A stretch of 47,416 bases of DNA from Bacteroides sp. GTDB taxonomy: Bacteria; Bacteroidota; Bacteroidia; Bacteroidales; Muribaculaceae. Below the pieces are notes generated by a model that saw only the letters and a list, made by a program, of their open reading frames with translations, did no database searches and was not told the DNA's origin. The stretch is taken from assembly GCA_014802045.1 (NCBI GenBank), contig JAAVDA010000015.1, positions 31,571-78,986 on the forward strand. The letters are read 5' to 3'. Each line of letters begins with the position of its first letter. The stretch's first letter is position 1. Positions 33,657 through 41,356 of this stretch are shown here, piece after piece. A program made the translations under genes and the position numbers.

Positions 33657-34450
33657 CAGAGATTGTTTTTGGGGGTGACTTTAGGATTGCAGAGCTCCGG
33701 ACACTGGAGTTGTCCGCGCGAGAAGCTCCGGTAAGTGTCGTGTTCTATCTCCACTTCAGGCTCTTCGAGCGCGGGCTGGGCCGGCAGACTCAGAGCTATA
33801 TATTTTATGGTGAGACCGCGGTCAAGCCATTGCTGCTCATAATAGGTGCGGATAGAGAGAATGTCTGTCTCCTCTCCGGCACCGGTCTTATAGAGGTCGG
33901 CGGTGTCGGCCAGAAGATTCAGCCCGTTGTGGAGAGCCATAAGGCGCGTGTAGGTGTAGAGGAATGGACTGTCGGTTTTCAGCTTCACCAGTCCGCCCGG
34001 GGCGAGCACCTTGCGGTAGAGCTCAAGAAAGCGGGTGGATGTGAGCCGCTTCCTCACCTTCTTCATCTGCGGGTCGGGAAATGTGATCCATATCTCGCTC
34101 ACCTCTCCGGGGGCAAAGAAATATGCCAACAGCTCGATATCTGTGCGCAGAAAGGCCACATTTGAGAGCCCTTCGTCGCGTGCCTGACAGGCCCCGGTCC
34201 ACATGCGGGCTCCCTTGATGTCAATGCCTATGAAATTGCGGTCGGGAAACCGTCGGGCCAACCCTACGGTATACTCCCCTTTGCCGCAGCCCAGTTCAAG
34301 CACAATCGGACCGTCGTTTTTGAAAAAATCGCTGTGCCACCGGCCTTTCAGCGGACAGCCGCCCTCAGCCTGCAGGACGGCAAACGGATATTGGAACACG
34401 AAATCTATCGTCTCCATCTCCCTGAATTTTTTCAGTTTGTTTTTTCCCAT
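33656..34450 (-). CDS. trmB: tRNA (guanine-N7)-methyltransferase
   Basis: 264 residues. Methylates G46 in the tRNA variable loop using S-adenosylmethionine. Motifs: [20 protein letters not shown] (SAM site), [12 protein letters not shown] and the family [32 protein letters not shown]. The C-terminal ~40 residues ([19 protein letters not shown] onward) extend beyond many family members. The conserved start [14 protein letters not shown] confirms the ATG at 34450. The -7 element ends 4 nt before it, so a leaderless transcript is likely. It is in an operon with mrp. Confidence 0.92.
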   Translation of the reverse strand: MGKNKLKKFREMETIDFVFQYPFAVLQAEGGCPLKGRWHSDFFKNDGPIVLELGCGKGEYTVGLARRFPDRNFIGIDIKGARMWTGACQARDEGLSNVAFLRTDIELLAYFFAPGEVSEIWITFPDPQMKKVRKRLTSTRFLELYRKVLAPGGLVKLKTDSPFLYTYTRLMALHNGLNLLADTADLYKTGAGEETDILSIRTYYEQQWLDRGLTIKYIALSLPAQPALEEPEVEIEHDTYRSFSRGQLQCPELCNPKVTPKNNL

Positions 34451-34453
34451 GCT

Positions 34454-34486
34454 GCAAAGTTAAGCAAAAAACGCCTAACTTTGCAA
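34454..34486. promoter_or_regulatory. Divergent promoters of trmB-mrp and the epimerase operon, in one palindrome
   Basis: GCAAAGTTA (34454-34462) and TAACTTTGC (34476-34484) form a perfect 9-bp inverted repeat with a 13-nt spacer. Each half is a TAACTTTG -7 element pointing outward. The minus-strand promoter has a TTG at 34484-34486, 21 nt upstream, overlapping the plus-strand -7 element. The two promoters therefore share bases and cannot easily be used at once. Confidence 0.7.
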
Positions 34487-34551
34487 AACTTATCCGGCCA
34501 ACAGCCACGTTACACGCGCGTTGGCCGGAAACACGCTAAAAATCACGACTC

Positions 34552-35568
34552 ATGAACGTACTTATCATAGGCGCCGGAGGATTTATCGGCGGATTCATAG
34601 CCCGCGAGTCGCTGCGCCGCGGCTACACCACATGGGCCGGGGTGCGGGAGTCTACATCCCGTCGTTTTCTCACCGACCCGCAGCTCCGATTCGTCACCCT
34701 CGACTATTCTGACCCTGCCGTAATGGCACGTCAGCTTGAGGAAGCGATGCCCGAAGGAGAGAAATGGGACTGGATCGTCTATAACCTCGGGGCTACCAAA
34801 TGCACCAATTTCGCCGACTTCAACCGCATTAACCTCACATTTCTGCGCAACACCATTGAGGCGCTGCGCCAATCCGGCAAGATGCCGCACCGCTTTCTGT
34901 TCATGAGCAGCCTCAGCGCTCTCGGCCCCGGTGACGAAAACGGCTATGCCCCTCTGACCGGGCGCACCATTCCGCAACCCAACACACGCTACGGGGTGTC
35001 GAAAATCAAGGCCGAGATCTTTCTCGAGACTTGTGCCGACGTGCCTTGGACCATATTCCGCCCCACGGGAGTCTACGGTCCTCATGAGCAAGACTATCTG
35101 ATGATGATCAAGAGCATTGACCGTCACTGGGATTTCGCTGTGGGCTTCAAGCAGCAGACCCTCACGTTTATCTATGTGGAAGACCTCGCCTCGGCCATCT
35201 TCGACGCTCTTGCCTCTGAGGCCACAATGCGCAGGAAATATATCATCTCCGAGCCGAGGTCATACTCACAAAAGGAATTCCGCACCATAGTGGCCCGCGA
35301 ACTCGGACGCAAGTTTGTCATTCCGATCCGGCTCCCTCTCTGGGCTCTTTACGGAGCCTCAGTGGTGGCCGAAAAGATAGGAGTGCTCCGAATGAAACCC
35401 TCAACCCTCAACCGCGACAAATACCGCATCATGAAGCAGCGCAACTGGAACTGCTCTGTAGATGAGGCGGTGGCCGACTTCGGATTCTCTCCGAAATACA
35501 GCCTCGCCGACGGCATACACCAGACAGTGCTCGCCTACCGTGGCTCCGGGGAGGGAGTGGGCAAATGA
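34552..35568 (+). CDS. NAD-dependent epimerase/dehydratase family protein
   Basis: 338 residues, extended short-chain dehydrogenase fold. The N-terminal dinucleotide loop is VLIIGAGGFIGGFIARESLR. The SDR catalytic pattern is FMSSLSALGPG followed by TRYGVSKIKAEIFLE (YxxxK). RPTGVYGPHEQDYLMM and YVEDLASAIFDAL are also typical of nucleotide-sugar epimerase-like proteins. The specific substrate cannot be read. First gene of an operon in which each of the next four genes overlaps its predecessor by 4 nt. Confidence 0.87.
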   Translation: MNVLIIGAGGFIGGFIARESLRRGYTTWAGVRESTSRRFLTDPQLRFVTLDYSDPAVMARQLEEAMPEGEKWDWIVYNLGATKCTNFADFNRINLTFLRNTIEALRQSGKMPHRFLFMSSLSALGPGDENGYAPLTGRTIPQPNTRYGVSKIKAEIFLETCADVPWTIFRPTGVYGPHEQDYLMMIKSIDRHWDFAVGFKQQTLTFIYVEDLASAIFDALASEATMRRKYIISEPRSYSQKEFRTIVARELGRKFVIPIRLPLWALYGASVVAEKIGVLRMKPSTLNRDKYRIMKQRNWNCSVDEAVADFGFSPKYSLADGIHQTVLAYRGSGEGVGK

Positions 35569-35837
35569 TAGCGCGTGGACGTGTGCCCTGGTGGCTTATC
35601 CTCATAGCCGTGGTGATGGCTCTGCCGGTGTTTCGCACTCCGGCCCTCATCGCAGCCTGTCCGCCCGAGCCTGAGATAGTGCGCACGCTCGTGATAATCT
35701 ATCCTTTCTATGTAGGGGTCACCGCATGGCTCGCCTGCATCTGCTGGCCTGCGCGCAAGACCATGACATGGATTCTAATAGTGCTGATGGCACTCAGCAA
35801 TCTCAGCATACATTTTTTAGTCTACTCCCGAATATGA
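35565..35837 (+). CDS. Small membrane protein, unknown function
   Basis: 90 residues. Three hydrophobic segments: WWLILIAVVMALPVF, TLVIIYPFYVGVTAWLACI and TWILIVLMALSNLSIHFLVY. The start overlaps the epimerase stop (ATGA) and its stop overlaps the aroQ start (ATGA), which strongly supports translation. No family recognised. Confidence 0.72.
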   Translation: MIARGRVPWWLILIAVVMALPVFRTPALIAACPPEPEIVRTLVIIYPFYVGVTAWLACICWPARKTMTWILIVLMALSNLSIHFLVYSRI

Positions 35838-36253
35838 AAATACTCATCATAAACGGTCCGAATCTCAATCTGCTCGGACGCCGCGAACCCGGCATATACG
35901 GCAGCAACACGATGGAGAGCTGTCTCGCCTCGCTGCGCCGGCGCTACCCTGATATTGATATAGAATATTTCCAGAGCAATTCAGAGGGAGCTCTGATAGA
36001 CCGCATCCATGCCGTAGGGTTTGACGACACCTACCGAGGCATAGTGCTCAACGCCGGCGCCTATACCCACACCTCGCTCGCCATTGCCGATGCCATAAGC
36101 GCTATAACCCTCCCTGTGGTGGAGGTGCATATCTCCAACGTGGCCTCGCGCGAACCTATCCGTCACACCTCACTCATCACATCCGTGTGTCGCGGAGTCA
36201 TTGCCGGATTCGGCCTCGATTCCTACCGCCTCGGCATAGAATCGTTATTATGA
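35834..36253 (+). CDS. aroQ: 3-dehydroquinate dehydratase, type II
   Basis: 139 residues, typical size. The third step of the shikimate pathway. The N-terminal MKILIINGPNLNLLGRREPG carries the catalytic Asn and Tyr region (IYGSNTM). EYFQSNSEGALIDRIH, LNAGAYTHTSLAIADAI and VEVHISNVASREPIRHTS with the catalytic His follow. The start at 35834 is fixed by this conserved beginning. It lies between a small membrane protein and pyk in a coupled operon; aroQ next to pyk is common in Bacteroidales as far as is recalled. Confidence 0.95.
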   Translation: MKILIINGPNLNLLGRREPGIYGSNTMESCLASLRRRYPDIDIEYFQSNSEGALIDRIHAVGFDDTYRGIVLNAGAYTHTSLAIADAISAITLPVVEVHISNVASREPIRHTSLITSVCRGVIAGFGLDSYRLGIESLL

Positions 36254-37278
36254 CACGTCCTATATCCACACATATAATGGCCACCATGGCCGACGACCGC
36301 TGCACGGCAGCCTTCGTGAAAGAGATGGCCGATGCGGGGATGGACTCAGTGCGCATCAATTCGGCTCACGTCGACCCCCACTCAATAGCCGCCATGACCG
36401 CCACTATCAGAGCCGCAGCTCCGGAAGTGGCAATCCTGATGGACACAAAAGGCCCTGAGATACGCACCACATCGCTCGCCGATGATGTCGACTCCATTAC
36501 CCTTGCCGACGGCGACAGGCTGACTCTTGTGGCCGACCCTCATGCAACAACCCGACCCGGCCTGATAGCAATAGCCGTGGCCGGGCTCGACAAATATCTG
36601 AAGCCCGGACACCGTATTCTCATAGACGACGGGGCTATAGAACTCACCGTGGCCGAATCTGCCGGCAATGAGGATGGAGTGACAGCAATTGTGACCCGCG
36701 GCGGGAAACTCGGCTCGCGCAAAACCGTGGCAGCTCCGGAGGTTGAGCTTCCTCCCCTTCCGGCTGTGTCTGAGCGCGACAGGGTGAACATCGCGGCCGC
36801 CATAGAATGCGGTGTGAGCATGATAGCCCACTCTTTCGTGCGCTCGGCTGCCGATGTCGAGGCTGTGAGAAGTCTCATAGCCGGCACCGATATAACCCTC
36901 TATGCCAAGATAGAGTGCAGAGAGGCGGTTGAAAATCTTGATGAGATTCTTGCGGCGGCCGACGGGCTGCTCGTGGCTCGCGGCGATCTCGGCACTCAGG
37001 TGGCGGTAGAAAGGATTCCGGCTATACAGCACCGCATAGCCTGCCTATGCCGGACCGTAGACAAGCCGGTGATCGTGGCCACACAGATGCTCGACTCCAT
37101 GGAGCGTAATCCTTATCCCACCCGCGCGGAAGTGAGCGATATAGCTTTCGCTGTGCTTGAAGGGATAGACACTCTCCTGCTCACCGGCGAGACCGCCCGC
37201 GGCGCATATCCGGTGAGATGCGTGGAGGTGATGCGGCGCACAATCGAAGAAACCGAAGCATACCTCAACAACCTATGA
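36250..37278 (+). CDS. pyk: Pyruvate kinase, short form without the C-terminal regulatory domain
   Basis: 342 residues from the ATG at 36250 (ATGA overlap with aroQ), against about 470-490 for usual bacterial enzymes. The barrel and B domain are present: ILMDTKGPEIRT, VPAP-like LPPLPAVSERDRVNIAAAIE, LYAKIECREAVENLDEIL, LLVARGDLGTQ, PVIVATQMLDSM and LLLTGETARGAYP. The protein ends right after the last barrel helix (TIEETEAYLNNL), so the C-terminal domain that binds effectors is missing. Near the N terminus the usual RLNFSHG reads RINSAHV, changing the Ser of the potassium site. It probably converts phosphoenolpyruvate to pyruvate without allosteric control, but activity is uncertain. Confidence 0.82.
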   Translation: MTRPISTHIMATMADDRCTAAFVKEMADAGMDSVRINSAHVDPHSIAAMTATIRAAAPEVAILMDTKGPEIRTTSLADDVDSITLADGDRLTLVADPHATTRPGLIAIAVAGLDKYLKPGHRILIDDGAIELTVAESAGNEDGVTAIVTRGGKLGSRKTVAAPEVELPPLPAVSERDRVNIAAAIECGVSMIAHSFVRSAADVEAVRSLIAGTDITLYAKIECREAVENLDEILAAADGLLVARGDLGTQVAVERIPAIQHRIACLCRTVDKPVIVATQMLDSMERNPYPTRAEVSDIAFAVLEGIDTLLLTGETARGAYPVRCVEVMRRTIEETEAYLNNL

Positions 37279-37913
37279 CCTCCACACCGCTCGAAGACTA
37301 CATTGAGGCTCATATCTCTCCCGAGCCTCCGAGACTTACCCGCCTCTATCGCGACACTCACCTGCATCACCTCTACCCGCGTATGTGCTCCGGGCATCTG
37401 CAGGGACGCATCCTCAAGATGCTCACCACCATGATTGCGCCGAAAAGGGTGCTTGAACTCGGGGCATTCACGGGCTACTCGGCCATGTGTATAGCCGAGG
37501 GAATGCCCGAGGGAGCTGAACTCCACACTGTGGAGATTGACGACGAGATGGCCGACGAACTGCAGGCGCTTTTCGACGAATCGTCACGCGCATCAGACAT
37601 TACCCTCCATATCGGAGATGCCGAAGAGATTGTGCCTCAACTGCCGGGAGAATGGGACATGGTGTTTATCGACGCCAACAAGCGCCGCTATCCCGCCTAT
37701 CTCAACATGATTCTACCCCGTCTGGCAAAGGGAGGATACATTCTGGCCGACAACACTCTGTGGGATGGCAAGGTAATAGAAGCGCCCACACATTCCGACC
37801 CGCAGCTACAGGGCATACTCGAATTTAACCGTATGGTGGCCGAAGACCCTACGCTCGAAAAGGTAATCCTGCCGCTGCGCGACGGCCTGACCCTCATCCG
37901 CCGCCTACCCTGA
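37275..37913 (+). CDS. SAM-dependent O-methyltransferase, class I (COMT-like)
   Basis: 212 residues from the ATG at 37275, overlapping the pyk stop (ATGA). SAM-binding motif KRVLELGAFTGYSAMCIAEG, then HTVEIDDEMAD. The metal/acceptor region is DMVFIDANKRRYPAYLNM and GGYILADNTLWDGKV (DN motif). It matches the O-methyltransferase family 3 proteins (PF01596) found after pyk in Bacteroidales. The acceptor substrate is unknown. Last gene of the five-gene operon. Confidence 0.88.
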   Translation: MTSTPLEDYIEAHISPEPPRLTRLYRDTHLHHLYPRMCSGHLQGRILKMLTTMIAPKRVLELGAFTGYSAMCIAEGMPEGAELHTVEIDDEMADELQALFDESSRASDITLHIGDAEEIVPQLPGEWDMVFIDANKRRYPAYLNMILPRLAKGGYILADNTLWDGKVIEAPTHSDPQLQGILEFNRMVAEDPTLEKVILPLRDGLTLIRRLP

Positions 37914-37942
37914 CATCACCGCCTCTCTCCTCTCGCCACAAA

Positions 37943-38152
37943 TCAGTCCATATCCTGAGCGTTGGCCCACCACTGCCGGAGTCGTGCGGTCTCTTTATAG
38001 ATATCGGGTATTTTATAGCGGTCTACATTTCCGAATTTACTTCCGTCAGCGATATCATGAATCACAGTGTCGCAGTCGCCGGTTACTGAACGGTCCACAC
38101 ATCCGGTGGCAAAGAGCGCCTTGATTTCAGAAATAAGCTCGGTGACTTCCAT
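37943..38152 (-). CDS. Small soluble protein downstream of the ion channel, unknown function
   Basis: 69 residues, starting one base after the channel stop (TGATATG), which supports real translation. Residues include VTELISEIKALFATGCVD, YKIPDIYKETARLRQWW. No transmembrane segment and no family recognised. Its coupling suggests a channel accessory or an unrelated passenger. Confidence 0.55.
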   Translation of the reverse strand: MEVTELISEIKALFATGCVDRSVTGDCDTVIHDIADGSKFGNVDRYKIPDIYKETARLRQWWANAQDMD

Positions 38153-38153
38153 A

Positions 38154-39014
38154 TCAGTGGCCGGAAGATGCCTCCGTGTGGCTTTCCGGATGCTTTTTGC
38201 GCTCTACGGCTTCTTCGATAGACATCTGATAGTTGTTGATTACCGCGCCGGTAACGAGGTTGAGGAGCAGGAAGGCGGCGATACAGAACCATATCACATG
38301 GAATATAGTGACCACCGACGGACTCACGCTTATAATATCATATTTGGCCGCAGTGACGAGATTGTAGCGGAGATCGGTCCAGTCTTCGCCGGTGAGAGCA
38401 CGGAAGAGAGTGAAGAATGCCTCATCAATGCTGCCGTATGGGTCGGGAGAATTGGCCGGAGAGTGGGGAGCCTCGGCCATTAGCTGCTCATATTTCTGCA
38501 GTTGCTCGCCATGAAGAGTGGCAGGGTCGGGCAGACGGAACATCGACACTCCGGCCACAGCAAAGAGATACATAAAGATCAGGAAAAGCAGACCATTGTA
38601 GACCAGCGATTTCAACGACCTGATGAGCACACTGATTATGAGTTTTATCTCGCTGGCTGTGCGCAGCAGACGAAGCACTCTGAACACACGCAGCACTCTG
38701 AGCGCCATCATGGTGGCACCATTGCCGGCTATGGACGGCGGAATCCATCCGATAATCACCAGCAGGAGGTCAAAAACATTCCATCCGGAGCTCAGATAGT
38801 CTTTCATATTGCCGGCAGCCAGATAACGCAACAGGCATTCTATGGTGAAAATCCATAGAATGACGTGCTGAATGGCATCGATAGTAGCATTTTGTTCGGT
38901 GGTCTGCACACCGATTAAAAATGCATTGACAAGGATTACGATTGTGATGAAAACATCGAAAGGCTTACCGTAGACAAATGCATAGCATTTCTCCCTAATG
39001 TTCATGCTGTCCAT
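38154..39014 (-). CDS. Voltage-gated-type cation channel (ion_trans family)
   Basis: 286 residues with six membrane helices. S1 FDVFITIVILVNAFLIGV, S2 around AIQHVILWIFTIECLLRYL, S3 VFDLLLVIIGWI. The S4 voltage sensor has Arg at 106, 109, 112, 115 and 118 (ALRVLRVFRVLRLLR). S5 is GLLFLIFMYLFAVAGVSMF. The pore loop has the filter TGEDW (208-212). S6 is VIWFCIAAFLLLNLVTGAVI. One domain per chain implies a homotetramer. The filter resembles domain II of animal calcium channels more than the TLESW of NaChBac, so calcium or mixed selectivity is possible (inference). A -7 element TAATTTTG is at 39064-39071. Confidence 0.85.
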   Translation of the reverse strand: MDSMNIREKCYAFVYGKPFDVFITIVILVNAFLIGVQTTEQNATIDAIQHVILWIFTIECLLRYLAAGNMKDYLSSGWNVFDLLLVIIGWIPPSIAGNGATMMALRVLRVFRVLRLLRTASEIKLIISVLIRSLKSLVYNGLLFLIFMYLFAVAGVSMFRLPDPATLHGEQLQKYEQLMAEAPHSPANSPDPYGSIDEAFFTLFRALTGEDWTDLRYNLVTAAKYDIISVSPSVVTIFHVIWFCIAAFLLLNLVTGAVINNYQMSIEEAVERKKHPESHTEASSGH

Positions 39015-39063
39015 TGTATGACTGTGATTGATTATTAAGTTCGGCTCTGAAAAATCAGGCCGA

Positions 39064-39071
39064 CAAAATTA
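39064..39071 (-). promoter_or_regulatory. -7 promoter element of the ion channel gene
   Basis: TAATTTTG fits TAnnTTTG, about 49 nt upstream of the channel ATG. An imperfect hairpin (TCGGCCTGA / TCAGAGCCGA) lies in the leader. Confidence 0.55.
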
Positions 39072-39164
39072 ATCAATTTTTCCCATCCCTACAATCAATC
39101 ACACCGCCGGAACCCTGCGAGGACAGCGAGCCTCATACCATCATTTCCCACTTTTCTGAAGGAA

Positions 39165-40256
39165 TCACAACTTCTTTTTCTGTTCGGCGAGTTTGCTCTT
39201 CACATCATTCTCGTGGCTTGCAGCCTCTTTGGTCTTGGCAGCCTTATCGGCCGACTTTATAATTCTTACGCGGGGAGTGGTGGAAGTCTTGCGGACTTCG
39301 CGTTGCGCCTCGGCACGGGCTTTCTGGGCTTCTATGCGGGCCTTCTGAGCCTCGCGCTGCGCCTCAGCACGGGCTTTCTGGGCCTCAACGCGGGCTTTCT
39401 GAGCCTCACGTTGAGCTTCGGCACGAGCTTTCTGAGCCTCAACGCGGGCTTTCTGAGCCTCACGTTGAGCTTCGGCACGAGCTTTCTGAGCTTCAACGCG
39501 GGCTTTCTGAGCCTCAACGCGGGCTTTCTGGGCATCGCGCTGGGCAGCTACACGAGCCTTCTGAGTCTCAACACGGGCTTTCTGGGCTTCGCGCTGAGCC
39601 GCCACACGAGCGGCCTTACGGGCAGCTTTAACCCCCTGCTCGCTATTTATCCTATCCTTGCGTGCCTGCTGCTTACCTTCGAGAGTCAAACGGTCATATT
39701 GGGCACGGCCGGCATCATAAGCCGCCTTTTCTCTGGCTTCCTCTTCCTTGGCCTCGCGTAGGATGCGCTCGCGCATGTCCATGGCTTCTTCAAAGGCATT
39801 TTGATAGGATGCACGAGCTTCCGGATCCTCGCGGAGAAGGCGGTCGCGTTCCTGCAGCGCCTTGCTGATCCCTACGGCACTTCTATAGACCTTGAAACAA
39901 TATAGTCCGGGAGACTCTTTGCGAATCTCGTAGATACCGACCCGGCCTTTTCCGGCGCTTACCCTCATCACAAGCCGCCCTTTGTCATCTTCCTGAGTGA
40001 ACATGTCGGCATCATCGAGATGCTTGTTCAACTCTCTCATCAGAGAATTATAAGTGGTGGCCGATTTGAATCGGAAGGTGTAGCTCTCAGTGTCTATCTT
40101 CTTTGTCTGCGAATCACGATTGACCACTATGCTTTTTTCGGCCGTGGCATCGCCCTGCATCCGCTTGATAAGTTTATCGCCCCATGTCTGGGCAGCAGCC
40201 GGAAGACAAAGAGCCATCGCAGCACTCATGGTAATAATCAGTCGTTTCAGTTTCAT
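39165..40256 (-). CDS. Secreted protein with a long AQKARxE coiled repeat
   Basis: 363 residues. Signal peptide MKLKRLIITMSAAMALCLPA, cleaved near AAQ. Residues ~25-135 are a globular region (DTESYTFRFKSATTYNSLMR, GRVGIYEIRKESPGLYCFKV). From ~160 to 320 there is highly charged helix. It is dominated by repeats of AQKARVEAQKARAEAQRE, about 18 residues each, predicted to form a long helix or coiled coil in the periplasm. The tail is Lys-rich. The start overlaps the preceding gene by 4 nt, so it belongs to the sigma-factor operon. It resembles secreted proteins often found downstream of ECF sigma and anti-sigma-like genes in Bacteroidales. Function unknown. Confidence 0.75.
   Translation of the reverse strand: MKLKRLIITMSAAMALCLPAAAQTWGDKLIKRMQGDATAEKSIVVNRDSQTKKIDTESYTFRFKSATTYNSLMRELNKHLDDADMFTQEDDKGRLVMRVSAGKGRVGIYEIRKESPGLYCFKVYRSAVGISKALQERDRLLREDPEARASYQNAFEEAMDMRERILREAKEEEAREKAAYDAGRAQYDRLTLEGKQQARKDRINSEQGVKAARKAARVAAQREAQKARVETQKARVAAQRDAQKARVEAQKARVEAQKARAEAQREAQKARVEAQKARAEAQREAQKARVEAQKARAEAQREAQKARIEAQKARAEAQREVRKTSTTPRVRIIKSADKAAKTKEAASHENDVKSKLAEQKKKL
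39300..39600 (-). repeat. Tandem repeat array within the coiled-repeat gene
   Basis: Nearly identical 54-bp units, with shorter 21- to 33-bp sub-units, code for AQKARVEAQKARAEAQRE. Units at about 39,395-39,505 are almost identical in DNA, which implies recent expansion or homogenisation. Confidence 0.8.
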
Positions 40257-40774
40257 AGTCCGTTGTCGTTATTTTGAAGTGAATATTGCGCTTCCTCAAG
40301 CTCCATCTCCAGAAGCTCCATCTCCAGAAGGGCGGCATCTATCTCAGGCTGCACCTCGGCCTGTCCGGTTATCACCAGGCCGTCGCGTATCACATAGCTT
40401 TCGGCAAACATCATTTCCATCCCTTCGAGACGCTCGGCATGATGATGCCAGCCGAAACCGATGATGAGGGCAGCCACAGCGGCTGCAGAAGTCCACCATG
40501 TGATCCACCGGATGGAGTCTCTGCGGGGTCGTTTCTCTCTCTGTGGAGGCAGCACTACCGGTGAAATCACCGCCCGCTCATCCGGAAGCTCTTCGTCAGG
40601 CATACCCGACGCATACCATCCGAACATCTCCCGATAGGGAGCCAGATGGTCGGGCAGTTGCCGACCGGAAGTGAAATAAGCCTCCAGTTCACGCTCTTCG
40701 GCGCGGGTGGTGGATGCGTCGAAAAAGCGTTCGAGAAGTTGCTCTATCCTATGTTGGTCTGTCATTTCTGTCAT
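40253..40774 (-). CDS. Single-pass membrane protein, anti-sigma-factor-like
   Basis: 173 residues (an ATG at 40765 would remove three). The N-terminal ~75 residues are acidic and helical: RIEQLLERFFDASTTRAEER resembles the zinc-free anti-sigma-type N termini of Bacteroidota. One membrane helix: WWTSAAAVAALIIGFGW. The outer part ends in LLEMELLEMELEE, coded by a perfect 15-bp tandem duplication (40299-40313 and 40314-40328). Located directly after an ECF sigma gene and overlapping the next gene by 4 nt. An anti-sigma role is inferred from position and topology. Confidence 0.65.
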   Translation of the reverse strand: MTEMTDQHRIEQLLERFFDASTTRAEERELEAYFTSGRQLPDHLAPYREMFGWYASGMPDEELPDERAVISPVVLPPQREKRPRRDSIRWITWWTSAAAVAALIIGFGWHHHAERLEGMEMMFAESYVIRDGLVITGQAEVQPEIDAALLEMELLEMELEEAQYSLQNNDNGL

Positions 40775-40802
40775 TGTCTGTTAGTAGTAAGTGTGCGGGC
40801 CA

Positions 40803-41315
40803 TCATGTATTGTGACCGCTGTTAAGGAACCGTTCGCGAACCTTCCGTCTGGCCCGCGAAAGGGCTGTTCTGACCGCTCCCTCGCTTGAACCGGTGAGCG
40901 AGGCTATCTCTTCAATCTCCAGATCGTCTATATGCCGGAGGCGGAGCACTGCCTGCTCGGTTGAGGGAAGGGCGTCGATAGCGGTGAGCAATTCGTCGGA
41001 GAATCCGTCGCTTGCAGTGTTGTCGCACCATTCTGCCTCAGGCATGCCTCCGGAGGTGGTGACGGTGATTGACCGTCCGCGTGAGCGGAGCATGTTGAGG
41101 CTCACTCTTCTCACTATCACCATGGCCGGAGCATCGACCGAGTCGTATTCGGCGAGGCGGTCGCGGAAAAACCATAGTTTCAGAAGTGATTCCTGAACTG
41201 CGTCTTCAGCATCGCCGGTGTCATAGCCGAGCAACCCGGAGGCCACCCTGAGCATGGCCGGACGAAGTCGCCGGGCTTCACGCTCGAAGCTATGATGGTC
41301 TAATGGCTGTGTCAT
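40803..41315 (-). CDS. ECF-type RNA polymerase sigma factor
   Basis: 170 residues. Region 2 includes LLGYDTGDAEDAVQESLLKL plus WFFRDRLAEY (the -10/-7 recognition region). Region 4 includes LPSTEQAVLRLRHIDDLEIE and SLTGSSEGAVRTALSRARRK (helix-turn-helix). It has the size and layout of ECF sigma factors. Followed by an anti-sigma-like membrane protein and a secreted repeat protein, and preceded by a secreted DUF2807 protein. The cluster looks like an envelope-responsive unit. Confidence 0.9.
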   Translation of the reverse strand: MTQPLDHHSFEREARRLRPAMLRVASGLLGYDTGDAEDAVQESLLKLWFFRDRLAEYDSVDAPAMVIVRRVSLNMLRSRGRSITVTTSGGMPEAEWCDNTASDGFSDELLTAIDALPSTEQAVLRLRHIDDLEIEEIASLTGSSEGAVRTALSRARRKVRERFLNSGHNT

Positions 41316-41356
41316 GGATAGGGGTGAGTGGAATCAATAAGTGCGAAGAGTTGGGC

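Noticed and set aside
39300-39600. Regularly repeated DNA considered as a CRISPR array
   Set aside because: The repeats are contiguous, in frame and without unique spacers. They code the AQKARxE helix.
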